A stretch of 41,023 bases of DNA from CAVVSQ01 sp963848825 (GCA_963848825.1 CAWKFA010000013.1:1-41023), one strand, 5' to 3'. Shown: positions 1-8,789, counted from the first letter of the stretch. Notes: generated by a model from the letters alone, not told the origin. Translations and numbers: made by a program.

Positions 1-3000
1 ACACAGAGAGCGACAAAGGCTCGGACCAGTTCAATTCTTCCCTGTCACTCACGCCCACCACGGCACGTTGACGGAAAGCGGCTCGGAGTCGGATACCACC
101 CAAGAGTCGGACAGCGGCAACGACAATTTCACACTCGGCGTCAGTTCCAATGATTCCTTGAACGCACCGGCCACGCCAAACGCCGGCAACTCGGCGGCCG
201 GGAACATGCAAGATCAGGAGAACGGCACCGACAAGTTCCAAATCAAAATTACCGACCTTGAAGGTTTTACCCTGCAAAACACGGTTTCCCACCTCACGGC
301 CGGGCGTGTGGGCGATGGGGAACGTCAGTGCCACTTTGACCGTCGGTGGATCGAACGAAGAAAGCGATTCGGGCAGTGCCGGCGACAATGTGTCGGGGAG
401 CGGAGTCAGTGATAACGTCAGCGAGAACTACAAAGATTCCAACACGTTGACGGGGAGTGTCACATTCAACGTCACCGGCAGTGGGGCGAATTTGTGGGCC
501 GCCGAAGCGGTGGTTGCCGGCAACGCCTCAGCGAAACCGATGGGGTGCGGGAGGCCTGCCCGCTTCCGTGGCGACCCGCAGAATCTGAGGTGAATGGGAA
601 CGACAGCTTCAAGATTGCCGTGACCGGCAGCGAAAGCATGTCCATGGACGCCGGCGGAGCTATCACGATTGATCAGAGCGACAGCGAGACTTCCACGGCA
701 AACGAGAGCGGCGGCGACAACGTCAACGCCGGCACCGGACCGACCCTGTCCAGGATACAGATGCGTTTAGCTCAAGGACCAGAGTTCGTCCAGCGACAGC
801 ATGCACGTGGCCGTCGGCGCAGGCGGGCACGAGCTTGGCTTCAGCCTAACCATGTCGGCACAAGATTCCGAATCGGCTTCCGATAGCGGCAGCGACAGCA
901 GCGGCGGCGGCGCCTCATGTGTATAACGATTCGGAATCGAAAACCAGCTCGGCGAGCATCACGATTGCCAGCACGGACGGAGTCAACTTCACTGAAACGG
1001 ACAACGAAACCGACCCTTATATTTTCACGCACCAGCAGAATCCCGGCGGCCCCAGTCCGGCGGATCAGCAGACAGGATATGTCTCCGTGGACATGAGCCG
1101 GGTCCTTCGTTGGGGCGCCAGCGGCACGGTCACCTTGGTGAGTTCCACGGTCGGCGCCGATGGCTCCTACCAGGACGCGGTCAAGGGCAACGGCACCTTC
1201 TCAATCACCGGCGCAGGGAAACCGGCGAATTTCACTAGCCATGTGAACCAAGGCGGATCGAGCGCTGGGGAACCTGGCCGTGAACGTCGATGCGTCGGCG
1301 GTTGGTTGGGGACCTGCTTCAACCAGATCAGCACAGGCATTGAAACCGGCACGCAAAACGCCACGGCCACTGGGGGCGCGGCCACGGTCACGAACGCGGT
1401 GACGGCCACGGCCGCAGGCGGCGTGCGACTCGTGCAAACCACGCCGACCACAACGGAAACGATCATTTACAGCCAAGCCGGCCTGGTGCTTTCCGACGTG
1501 TTCGTGAAAACCGCGACCGGACAGACGCTGGAATCCCGTGCATACACCTACGACAACAACGGCAACAAGTTGACCGAAACTGACGGCAGCAACACGACTG
1601 CCTGGACGTATGATGCCAACGGCCACAAGTTGACGGAGACAAATGCTTACCGCACGACCGGCGCTGCTACAACGCACTACACCTACGACCTCGCGGGCAA
1701 CCTGATCTCCGTGACCGAGCCGGACAGCAACCCGACGACCTTCGCGTACAATTCTCTGGGGGAAGTCACGAGCATGACGGATCCCCTGGGACACCCCACA
1801 TACGAAACCTACAACGACCAGGGCGAGACTCGTCGGTCACCAACCGCAACGGTCTGAGTCGCACGATGACGTACACGGGGGAAGGCCAACTCGCCACGGA
1901 AACCTGGTACGCGGCCGATGGCACGACGGTAGTCGATACCCTAACGTACACGTACTACGACACCACGGATGACGGCGGCAACCATGCCGAGGACGGCAAG
2001 CTGATGACGGCCGGCAACAGCCAAGGCGCCTATACTTCCAGTACGACGTCCAGGGCCGGGTGACGCACGCGACCGAGCCGTTCGGCGTGTGGCTGACGTT
2101 GGGCTCGATGCCAACGACAACCGCACGCTGGTGACCGATTCCTTCGGGGGCACGACGGCATCCCAATACGATGTGGTCGATGAACTCGCCAACTTGACGT
2201 CAGTCAAAGCAGCCAGCCGGTGCTGAGCGTCGGCCAAACGTACACGGCTCCGAACGATCAACCGAAACCGCAAGCCTATTACGCCGCCGGCAATCCCCGC
2301 AACTGGTCGCTACCAGTAATTACACGTATGACGCCGCAGGCCGCTAGCCGACCTGAATCAAACTGGGACGAGTGGCAGCGCTATCGCGGATTACCTGGAG
2401 GCCTACGACTCCGGCGACCAGATGACCGCGCAAACGACGAACGGAGCCCTGCGAAACTATGCTTACGATGCCCAGGGGCAACTGACGAACGCTGACGGCA
2501 AGACCTATGGCTACGACGCCAACGGCAATCGGACCATGTCGGGTTACGCCGTCGGGCCGGACAACCAGGTGCTTTCGGATGGCATTTACAATTACACCTA
2601 CGACGCGGAGGGCAATGAGGCGACGAAGACGAGAATCGCGGGCGGCGACAATTGGACGTACACCTACGACAACCTGAACCAAATGACGACGGCGGTGGAT
2701 AAAACCGGCGCCGGGTAGTTGAGTTGACGGCGATCTACAAGTATGATGTATTCGGCAATCGGCTTGAAAAGGACGTAACCTCGCCGGCAGACGACGCAAA
2801 CGACGAAGTTCGCGTACGATGGCTGGAACCCAGCGACGCCGAGTACCTTCGGCAACGAAAACTTCACCGTCTGGGCCGATCTGAACGCCGACGGCTCTTT
2901 GGCAACTCGGTACATTCATGGCGACGTGATCGATCAACTGTTCGCCGTCAGTCCGTCAGGAACGCCGTCGTGGTATTTGACGGACAACCAACGATCGATC

Positions 3001-3899
3001 CGCAACATCATCAGCAATTCCGGCACGGTGTTAGATAGGATCAATTATGACGCGTATGGCAACATCATCACGAACGGTTCGCTGGCGGAAACAAATGCTA
3101 GCCAGCCCGGCCGTATGCGTGGACGGGTCGGGAGTTGGATGTCGAGACGAGCCTGCAATACAACCGGGCGCGGTATTACGATTCCGGGACCGGGCGATGG
3201 ATTAGCCAGGACCCGATGGGGTTTGATGCGGGGGATTCGAATCTTTATCGGTATGTGGGGAATATGCCAACGGAGGTGGCGGACCCAAGTGGAAGAACCA
3301 AAGGTGGTAAGCAAAACATTGTTCCATCTGAACTAACTGGACGCGAAACACCTGCCGAAATTCAAGCACTAATTAGTCGACTCGAGCGGAGCGGAGCAAA
3401 TCCGGCACGATTAAAAGTACTTAGAGGATGGCTAAAGGTCGTAAAGCGTAGTGGAAAGTTCCTTGGTGCCATCGGAGTCGGTATTGGAATATTTTACTTC
3501 GCCGAAAACGCTGAGGCTCACGGCGTTGGCGGAGCCGTCGCACGGGCGACTCCAGTACTCGGAGACATATCCGGCTCCAAGACGGACTTTCCGACGAATC
3601 TGCGGATTTTCTTGACTCATTAAACCGTCATTCACGAATAGCCAATCAACGAACTGCCGCCGCAGTGCAAAATATACTTGAATACGAGCTTCAGAACCGT
3701 CCAGCTACGAACCCTGACGTACTGCAGATTCAACGGGCCCTTGTTGGTTTTTACAATGAACTGCAACACCTTTATTATATGGAGGCGGCAACCGGCCGGT
3801 CCGCTAACATAAATGACGCAGTCCAACGCCTTCAGGCTGCATTAGATCATGCTACTCTGCCTGGTTATTCAAGTAGCGGAGCCGATTATTAAATTAAAT
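1..3899 (+). pseudogene. Decayed RHS/YD-repeat polymorphic toxin gene, 5' end outside the window
   Basis: The first ~900 bases encode a Ser/Asp/Glu-rich, low-complexity repeat region spread over all three frames. From about 1480 YD-type repeats appear (TYDNNGNKLTETDG, TYDANGHKLTET, TYDLAGNLISV, YGYDANGNR, YTYDAEGNE). The RHS core follows at about 3130-3290, with RARYYDSGTGRWISQDP and NLYRYVGN ending in DPSG. In known RHS proteins these repeats form a cocoon around a C-terminal toxin released at the core. The frame breaks near 300, 480-590, 760, 1860, 2060, 2220, 2430, 2720, 2890, 3130 and 3580, so no full-length product can be made from this sequence as read. That is more damage than in other genes of the window, so genuine decay is likely here, perhaps with added sequence errors. 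Surface or secreted location is inferred from the family. Confidence 0.85.
3294..3892 (+). other. RHS C-terminal variable (toxin) tail, broken by one indel
   Basis: After the DPSG end of the RHS core comes a tail of about 200 residues that I do not recognise. Its first part is polar and basic (ELTGRETPAEIQALISRLER), followed by a Gly-rich hydrophobic stretch (FLGAIGVGIGIFYFAENAEA) and an Ala/Gly segment ending in GDISGSK. At about 3580 the frame changes. In the next frame the protein continues smoothly as DGLSDESADFLDSL, then a helical, Glu/Gln-rich segment (VQNILEYELQNR) to a stop at 3892. Adding one base near 3580 joins the two halves with no other change, so this is one domain. In polymorphic toxins this position holds the effector domain. 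The activity is unknown, and base composition here is clearly more AT-rich than in the core. Confidence 0.6.
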
Positions 3900-4082
3900 A
3901 ACCATAAAAGCCTTCGGAAGAAACGAGCGGAATCGCCATAAAACGGCGCTATTTTCGCCTTTACGGGTGAGGTCGGTTTATTTTTTTTCGAACGCTCTCA
4001 GCACCAGAATTTCCGCAGAATGATTGAGTGAATTACCATGAATGGGTCGCATGTATAATAGAATGAATTTGCAAAGGCAGTT

Positions 4083-4465
4083 ATGATTAACACAGTTTCC
4101 AAAAAAGATGGAATTCGTGCTAATGCCTCTGGAAGGCGGTACAGCGCAAACTTCTGTTCCAATATCGTGTTGAAGGCCATAGTGCAAGGCGGCGGAAATG
4201 CGAAGTGCGTATCATTCAATTTCGCGCAACGTCACATCGTACAGCCCTCACGAAAGCCAAGAAAACAGGCCGAGCCAGTGAACTGCAGTATTCTAATACA
4301 TCAGGAGCGATTGTCCGATTAGAATTCGTTGGTGTCATGGACATTATCGATTTGGAACCATTTGATTCACACGAGGTCTGGTTCGAGATCACAAATCTCT
4401 TACTGCCAATGGAGCGACGACATCAGTGTATTCCGGCGGACCGCGATCTTTTGGACCGGATTTAA
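4083..4465 (+). CDS. DUF4288-like small protein, candidate immunity protein (one frameshift)
   Basis: Two overlapping frames join into one protein of about 127 residues. The N-terminal part, from ATG 4083, contains RRYSANFCSNIVLKAIVQGG. The C-terminal part, in a second frame from about 4200, reads IIQFRATSHRTALTKAKKTG, then YSNTSGAIVRLEFVGVMDII. A strand, a helix of alternating Ala/Lys, then Y-N-x-x-G followed by V-x-L-E-F-V-x-V-x-D matches my memory of DUF4288 proteins. One base must be restored near 4200. The gene lies 190 bases downstream of the RHS tail on the same strand, with matching AT-rich composition; this is where polymorphic-toxin immunity genes sit, so an immunity role is inferred from position only. 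The family call is moderate and no function is shown by the sequence itself. Confidence 0.5.
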
Positions 4466-4683
4466 CTGTCCCGGGCCAAATTCTGATCGCATTTGTTGCC
4501 AAATTGAGGGTGTAAGGTTTTTGGGGTGCTGAAAGGCTGTTTGCCGAATTGTTGAGAATTCTGGAGAAGAGGAGCGTGACGGGGTTTGCGGCTGCGCGGA
4601 CCTGTCACGCAATGTTGGGAATCGGTCGAGTGTAGTGGATTGGTCCGGCGGGGGGGGTAGTTGGGGCGGCGGGGTAGTGGTTT

Positions 4684-4903
4684 TCAGGTTTTCAGTTTGG
4701 CTTGCTGGGCCTGGTGCTCGTTGAGCCAGCGTTCGAGGAGGGCGACGGCCGAGGCGGAAGTCGTAGTCGAGGGTGATCAGCAGGTCGATGTTGTTGAGGT
4801 TTTTCTGGCAGCAGAAGCAGTGGGCGAGGTTGTTGCGTGGGTTGACGGTGGCGCGCATTTCGCCGCAGCGCGGGCAGAGGAAGCGGAAGTAGCCTTCGCT
4901 CAT
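4684..4903 (-). pseudogene. CHC2/primase-type zinc-finger small protein, frame-broken
   Basis: The minus strand from ATG 4903 encodes MSEGYFRFLCPRCGEM, then NNLAHCFCCQKNLNNIDLL. That gives paired Cys knuckles (CPRC and CFCC) about 15 residues apart, resembling the zinc-binding domain of DnaG-type primases. A frame change near 4755 restores a natural end, SAVALLERWLNEHQAQQAK, with a stop at 4684, giving about 75 residues. Without the correction the frame runs on as a proline-rich nonsense tail to about 4400. Short proteins of this kind are often found beside mobile elements in planctomycetes, as I recall. Here the ATG is only 28 bases from a RAYT terminal repeat, so an N-terminal portion may have been cut off. 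The role is unknown; DNA or RNA binding is an inference from the zinc motif. Confidence 0.5.
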
Positions 4904-4931
4904 TTTGGCCGGCGGCCCCTCGCGAAGGAGG

Positions 4932-5130
4932 AAAAGGGGACGCGGACAGTTTTGATTAACCGATGGCGTTCTTTTTTGGGCGTCCGGGTTTGCGGAACGT
5001 GTATGCTAGGTTCAACTTCTTGCCCCGCTTTTGCCAGGTCTCCGAACCGAACGGTTGGCTGCGATCCACCGCCACGCGTACGGCCTCTAACTCGGCTTCG
5101 GTTTCCGGCTTGTTGACCCGTTGCAGCCAA
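4932..5130 (-). mobile_element. RAYT transposase 3'-end remnant with terminal repeat
   Basis: On the minus strand, 5127-4956 translates to WLQRVNKPETEAELEAVRVA, then RSQPFGSETWQKRGKKLNLA, then YTFRKPGRPKKNAIG and stop. This is the standard C-terminus of REP-associated tyrosine transposases (G-x-x-x-W followed by a K/R-rich GRPKK tail). Immediately downstream, at 4932-4951, is the sequence AAAAGGGGACGCGGACAGTT (plus strand), which recurs at 5143-5162 and inverted at 5267-5286. The N-terminal catalytic part (HUH and Tyr) is absent, so this is an inactive relic. It differs in sequence from the RAYT at 17.8 kb, so at least two RAYT lineages have passed through the region. Confidence 0.75.
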
Positions 5131-5142
5131 TCTTTAAGGAGG

Positions 5143-5287
5143 AAAAGGGGACGCGGACAGTTTTAATTAACCGATGGCGTTCTTTTTTGGGCGTCCGGGC
5201 TTGCGGAACGTGTATGCTAGGTTCAACTTCTTGCCCGTGCGCTTTTGCCAGGTGTCCGTCAAGGTTAACTGTCCGCGTCCCCTTTTT
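5143..5287 (-). mobile_element. Miniature RAYT-derived element with terminal inverted repeats
   Basis: A 145-bp unit is bounded by AAAAGGGGACGCGGACAGTT at 5143-5162 and its inverse AACTGTCCGCGTCCCCTTTT at 5267-5286. The interior (5253-5167, minus strand) still encodes WQKRTGKKLNLAYTFRKPGR followed by PKKNAIG and stop, the last codons of a RAYT. It is thus a deletion derivative carrying both ends, comparable to a MITE or REPIN. It sits inside or next to the larger 3' remnant at 4932-5130, whose copy of the same codons is nearly identical. Its right edge coincides with the point where the FHA gene copy at 5294 is cut off. Confidence 0.7.
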
Positions 5288-5291
5288 TTCC

Positions 5292-5705
5292 CTAATTGGT
5301 AGGAGGTCGGATCCCACCTCCTCGTTTCGGAACTCCATTGACGAAGAGAATTCCCTGTGGTGAACCTTTCAACATAAAATGACCACGACTCACTGAGGTG
5401 TCCTTCCCTTCTCGCGGCGATGTCACGATGGGTCTAGAGGACCCCGGCATCAATTGCGTGGGTTGGTACTTCGGATCGAGGTACTCGAGGTGCCCACCTT
5501 CTTGACGGCCGATAACCAATTCTTGGCCAGGGGCCAGGTCCGTCGTGAATTGTCCATCGGCTTGAGAAAAAGGAACCCGCGACCACAGGTTAACCATGGG
5601 GCCACCTGATATCGAAAGGGAAACTGATGAAATTCCCGATCCATCCTCTTCAGGAACTTGGACATATCCAACAGGATTTATGCTGGGGTTTTCGCAGGGA
5701 GGCAT
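5292..5705 (-). pseudogene. FHA-domain protein, 3'-truncated copy
   Basis: Minus-strand reading frame of 137 residues, nearly identical to the first 137 residues of the full gene at 18629-19195. It retains the FHA landmarks ELVIGRQ, SVSRGHF and FVNG but stops after GGGIRPPTN, losing the last strands of the FHA fold (about 50 residues). The loss coincides with the RAYT-derived inverted repeat ending at 5287. FHA domains bind phosphothreonine peptides in Ser/Thr-kinase signalling. A truncated domain lacking its C-terminal strands is unlikely to fold, so I treat this copy as a relic. Confidence 0.75.
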
Positions 5706-6076
5706 GGGGGCTCGATTCCTTGCAGTGGAGTTTGGGGAGGTACGCTCTATCTAACAGCCCATTGAAAAAGGGGTCAGACCCCCTTGAAGTCAACAGGAGT
5801 TTTCAAAGGTTTTGCAGGGTATTGAAGGGGTCTGACCCCTTTTTCAACGGGCTGCTAAAGTTGGGTACGAGTAGTAGAGCCCGTTACGGCTGCCGAAAAG
5901 TTCCCAGGAGTGCAAAAACTAGCAAGGCGGGATGCCCGGAGGGAGCCGTCGTTCGGTGAAGGGAACAATTTCACCTATGCTTTGCCGGAAGAGTATCACA
6001 CGGTTTGGGCAGAAGCAAAAAAATCGTCAGAATTGTTACAACCGGTAGGTAGCATGGCGGCGGCGGACCACCTGGC
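5294..6076. repeat. Segmental duplication, copy A (partner 18784-19565)
   Basis: The 783 bases from AATTGGTAGGAGGTCGGATC to GCGGACCACCTGGC match 18784-19565 with only scattered substitutions and almost no length change. The shared unit covers the 5' two thirds of an FHA-domain gene, a GGGGTCAGACCCC hairpin and about 220 bases of flanking DNA with no convincing gene. Copy A lacks the 3' end of the FHA gene, cut where the RAYT inverted repeat ends, so copy B is the more complete version. The flank (5855-6076) is conserved between the copies, but the differences do not favour any reading frame. Confidence 0.9.
5755..5854. repeat. 100-bp palindromic hairpin repeat, copy 1
   Basis: Arms CAGCCCATTGAAAAAGGGG (left) and CCCCTTTTTCAACGGGCTG (right) enclose two GGGGTC(A/T)GACCCC palindromes, so the element can form a long stem with a roughly 40-base loop. 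It matches copies at 19245, 23442 and 34866. It lies about 50 bases upstream of the truncated FHA gene (minus strand) and was copied with the segmental duplication, as copy 2 has the same position relative to FHA. No protein is encoded. Mobilisation by a RAYT-like enzyme is inferred from its REP-like form. Confidence 0.9.
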
Positions 6077-6181
6077 GGCTGGCCCGATGGTGCCAACGTA
6101 CAAAAACGTGCCAGCGCTGTGCGCCATTTTCCGTAGGCAGGTTAGACTCCCCTTGGATAGTGGAGTGCCGGCAAATACGCT

Positions 6182-6547
6182 TTAAGGGACGAAGTCAGGA
6201 TGCCCAGAAATGGCATTCAAGATTTGCGTTAGCTCTCTGGTCGGTACCCAGCCTAAATAGTCTGATATGTCAGACTCTTGGATGTTTATCAGCCAGTCGC
6301 ATTTGGCGCCGCTTTTCTTTTTAAGTTTAGTTTTGACGCGGCCGTCTTGTCTGTAAGGAAGAAAAATGAACTCAGGAGTTATCGGGTCCGGGAGAGTGCC
6401 AGTTATCGCGACACAAGTGAATGGTTGACCGGCTGAGATGCTGGCCGTGGGCGTTACGATAACCAGCGGTCTAATTTTCGGGTTGTGTCCTTGCGGATCC
6501 AACACTTGGGCCAAGATTATGCGGCCCTGCACCGGTACGTTGGGCAC
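6182..6547 (-). CDS. PemK/MazF-like toxin
   Basis: The 121-residue product opens with a strand (GRIILAQVLDPQGHNP) and K-I-R-P-L-V-I-V-T-P, the RP-x-(V/I)-(V/I) signature of PemK/MazF endoribonucleases. Then come AITGTLP, a Lys-rich loop (KTKLKKKSGAKCDWLINI) and a final helix (TRELTQILNAIS), matching the family's length and order. The start is taken as GTG 6547 behind a GGAG ribosome site 8 bases upstream. Known members cleave mRNA in the cytoplasm and are held by a co-transcribed antitoxin. It lies 18 bases after a 73-residue gene that fits an antitoxin position. No single catalytic residue can be assigned with certainty. The assignment is good for fold and moderate for toxin activity. Confidence 0.7.
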   Translation of the reverse strand: MPNVPVQGRIILAQVLDPQGHNPKIRPLVIVTPTASISAGQPFTCVAITGTLPDPITPEFIFLPYRQDGRVKTKLKKKSGAKCDWLINIQESDISDYLGWVPTRELTQILNAISGHPDFVP

Positions 6548-6565
6548 ATCCTCACTCCGACAAGT

Positions 6566-6787
6566 CTACCACAACCCTTCCATGTCCTCGTCGTACCACG
6601 TCTGTGGCGGCTGATGCGTTTCGGCAAATTTGCGTAGCCCACTCCCTGTAATTGGGAGCTGCGACACCGCGTCATCTTCCACACTTCGCACGCCACTCGT
6701 CTGCTCTGGCTCTCCGCCACTTGCGTTAGCCAGGCAAAACGTGTACATGGCTCCCGTTGCTATCGCTTTGTGAATAGATATTGTCAT
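6566..6787 (-). CDS. Small protein in the antitoxin position
   Basis: A 73-residue product from ATG 6787; its start codon overlaps the stop of the upstream gene (ATGA), indicating translational coupling. The sequence ends in an acidic tail (TWYDEDMEGLW) of the kind that binds RNase toxins. Its N-terminal half is Ala/Ser-rich with no DNA-binding motif I recognise. It is followed after 18 bases by the PemK-like gene. An antitoxin role is inferred from size, order and acidic C-terminus only, and no family is assigned. Confidence 0.5.
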   Translation of the reverse strand: MTISIHKAIATGAMYTFCLANASGGEPEQTSGVRSVEDDAVSQLPITGSGLRKFAETHQPPQTWYDEDMEGLW

Positions 6788-7167
6788 GATTCACTTGTCT
6801 CATTTTCCTCGCCGATTTGCTCTCGACGTTTATCCCAGGTCATCTGAAGGACTTTTATGATCTCCGGCAGAAGGTCAGCCGCTACGACAATTCGAGACAC
6901 GCACTCCGCCGTCACGCATTTAAGGTCATCAACTTGTGCTTTGACCTCTTCCGCGGTCCCCAGAAGCATCGGCGGCCTAATTTCAAAGAACGAAATAAAG
7001 CAATCTCGCTCGCCGATTTGAGCAATCACGTGCGTTGCATGCTTTGACCCAACCTCAGTACTGGTGTCCCACTTGATAGGTCGCTGCAATGATACTTTGT
7101 CCTGATCGACTTGACGATTTGGCTGTTTCTTGCCGCCAGCCTTACTTTCCTTCCTCTTTTCGGTCAT
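6784..7167 (-). CDS. DUF3467-like protein, first gene of the PemK-like operon
   Basis: From ATG 7167 the product has 127 residues. It begins with a Lys-rich tail (MTEKRKESKAGGKKQ), then a strand-rich centre (HATHVIAQIGERDCFISFFE), then ECVSRIVVAADLLPEIIKVL and a charged end. The 'sRIvv...ll.eiikvLq' helix after a beta sheet resembles DUF3467 proteins, a weak but specific similarity from memory. A longer start at TTG 7203 is possible but less likely. The gene overlaps the next by four bases, so the three genes at 7167-6182 form one transcription unit. A regulator or third toxin-antitoxin component is possible, but nothing in the sequence fixes the function. Confidence 0.5.
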   Translation of the reverse strand: MTEKRKESKAGGKKQPNRQVDQDKVSLQRPIKWDTSTEVGSKHATHVIAQIGERDCFISFFEIRPPMLLGTAEEVKAQVDDLKCVTAECVSRIVVAADLLPEIIKVLQMTWDKRREQIGEENETSES

Positions 7168-7203
7168 ATGTCCAAACCTAGCTTTTAGGGCAGACGATAC
7201 CAA

Positions 7204-7567
7204 TTTTTTTCAGTGCGTGCAACGAAAATACTCGCCAATCATACCCGAAAGAGCCGCCATATATGTACAGAAGTTTCTTGTCACGCCGGTCCGGTCTTGC
7301 AAGATTGTAGATGTCCAACCCTTCGATTTTGATCGGGCAAAAACGCAAAAACTAAACCCACGGCCACTTATTCTGAACGACAGGAGCTTCATCCCGCATT
7401 ATAGGGGCTTTGACTTCCGCCAAAACTCGTAAATTGACATTTCAGCCGCGGGACAAGAGGTATTCTCGAAAGTAGTGTTCTAGCGGAGGAGAAAAAAGCG
7501 GCGTATCCTGCTGGTGAGAGTGATTTCTTTTCATCAGCTGGCCCAACGAGGGCTGGAAGGATACGCC
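7204..7567. other. Intergenic stretch ending in the left end of an IS256-type element
   Basis: Bases 7204-7450 are AT-rich and hold only short open frames on both strands that I cannot support as genes. From about 7455 to 7567 the sequence (GCGGAGGAGAAAAAAGCGGC, then GGCCCAACGAGGGCTGGAAG) is the left end of the IS256-type element whose transposase starts at 7568. A degraded version of the same stretch occurs at about 15390-15465. Confidence 0.5.
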
Positions 7568-7838
7568 ATGAACCAGACTACGACTTTCAGCAGCGTTTTT
7601 CCAGAGGAACAGGTCGATGTGGAGGTCGCCAACTTCCGTGAGCAATTCGAGGGACGCAGCCTGCTTGATCAGGTGGTTCGTCGGGCGCTGAGCAGATGCT
7701 TCAGCAGGCCATCGAAGCCGAGGTGCAAGGATTTCTCCAAGAGCAGGATGGCCGGCGAGACGAGTGTGGCAATCGCCTGGTAGTTCGCAACGGCTACCAG
7801 CCGGCCCGGAAGATTGTGACCGGAGCTGGGGCCCTGAA
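7568..7838 (+). pseudogene. IS256-family transposase, N-terminal fragment
   Basis: ATG 7568 starts MNQTTTFSSVFPEEQVDVEV, then REQFEGRSLLDQVVRRAL. After a one-base loss near 7690 the next frame continues MLQQAIEAEVQGFLQEQDGR, then GNRLVVRNGYQPARKIVTG. This is the N-terminal region of IS256/Mutator-type DDE transposases (EAEVxxFL followed by RNGYxPxRxIxTGxG). The element is cut at 7838 by a RAYT-type terminal sequence (GGAGAAAATGGGGACATTCA) and the catalytic DDE part is missing. It is therefore an inactive relic about 90 residues long. Confidence 0.8.
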
Positions 7839-8043
7839 GGAGAAAATGGGGACATTCATGTTTATTATTGACATTGGCGGATTATTGGTTACATTCGGTG
7901 AATGCCCCGCGCTGCACGAGCCTCTGTTGGCGGCGTTTGCTACCATGTGCTCAACCGCGGCAACGGTCGGCGCCAGGTTTTTCACGAGGAGGGCGATTAT
8001 CATGCTTTCCTGAAGGCGATTTACCATGCTTTCGTGGAAATCC
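7839..8043 (+). mobile_element. RAYT 5' end with N-terminal coding fragment
   Basis: Starts with the terminal sequence GGAGAAAATGGGGACATTCA and TGTTTATTATTGAC. ATG 7902 then opens MPRAARASVGGVCYHVLNRG, then NGRRQVFHEEGDYHAFLKAI and YHAFVEI, ending at 8043. It is almost identical to residues of the transposase at 17836-17966, so it gives the native start of that protein (ATG-CCC-CGC). The HUH motif and the rest are gone. The inverse of the same terminal sequence occurs after the 17.8-kb RAYT at about 18503-18531. Confidence 0.75.
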
Positions 8044-8661
8044 TCTGGCGGCTCGCGCAAAAAAATAGCCAGTGGATATAGGGTTGAGTCGGGGCCAAAG
8101 TCCCAACGACCACACCGCGTGAAGCGGAGTTTTGTCCACTAGCTAAAGAAAATATACCGGAAAACGCCGAGAAATCAAGCCGAATGGAAGACAACGATGA
8201 AACCTCTTCTGTTCGGCCGCATAGAGCAGCCCTTGTACAAGGAGAAAAAGGGGACAACCATGTTTATTATTGACTTTGGTTGAAACTTGGTTTGTGTGTG
8301 TTGGCGCCGAACTGTATTGGATGATGGCAAAGTTACGCATCCCGATGAAGCTTTGCTTGCTCCGAGAACTCGGCTTCTCGGAGGAGAAGTGTCGTTTGTT
8401 CTTCGGCAAGAACGGCGTGTACCAGCACCTCTGCCAGCTGGTATCCTCGCGTAAGGCATCGGATTCCTGAGTCCAACTGGCCGCCGAGTTTTGCGTACTC
8501 TGGTCGCATCGAACACGTGTATGCAATCCAAGGTCGCCTTCTCGCTCCGGTCCGCAACACAGTCCGCAACACCGCAGCCCGTTTGGCTCACAATGTTCGA
8601 CGCGCGTCGACTATGTGGAACCGAACGCGAAAACTGCCAGAAACCAAGCAGCTGCTCGTCA
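8044..8661. other. Unassigned mosaic DNA with a second RAYT-type end and a dispersed repeat
   Basis: Bases 8239-8275 repeat the RAYT end (GGAGAAAAAGGGGACAACCA, TGTTTATTATTGAC) in the same direction as at 7839. Bases about 8557-8690 match 12811-12921 (AGTCCGCAACACCGC, then GATCGCGCCGCCCTGGACGC). Short overlapping frames exist on both strands between 8140 and 8600, but none shows a recognisable domain, ribosome site or consistent codon pattern. I call no gene here. Confidence 0.5.
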
Positions 8662-8787
8662 TCAGATCGCGCCGCCCTGGACGCAATTCCCGACTAACAA
8701 CCCACTTGACGCCGACGCACTTCCCGCAGCCAGCATGAGCAGCACGGCCACGATCTGCGCCAGCCAGGTTGTCACCTTCGCCTTCAT
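8662..8787 (-). CDS. Very short membrane-anchored peptide, possibly a truncated gene
   Basis: ATG 8787 (minus) opens MKAKVTTWLAQIVAVLLMLA followed by AGSASASSGLLVGN, a clean signal peptide or membrane helix; the frame then ends after 41 residues at 8662. The end lies inside the dispersed repeat shared with 12.8 kb, so the downstream part was probably lost there. The N-terminus recalls small DoxX-type membrane proteins, but too little remains to assign a family. Confidence 0.3.
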   Translation of the reverse strand: MKAKVTTWLAQIVAVLLMLAAGSASASSGLLVGNCVQGGAI

Positions 8788-8789
8788 GG

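Noticed and set aside
1..900. CRISPR-like or tandem DNA repeat at the window start
   Set aside because: The repetition is at the protein level (Ser/Asp/Glu-rich motifs) with no constant repeat length or spacer; it is the N-terminal region of the RHS-type gene.
5910..6185. Plus-strand frame shared by the two duplicated flanks (MQKL... onward)
   Set aside because: Between copies most differences change the amino acid, and the frame has no domain, so conservation reflects recent duplication, not coding.
7130..7432. Plus-strand frame of 100 codons upstream of the IS256 remnant
   Set aside because: It overlaps the start of the DUF3467-like gene in antisense and has no recognisable features.
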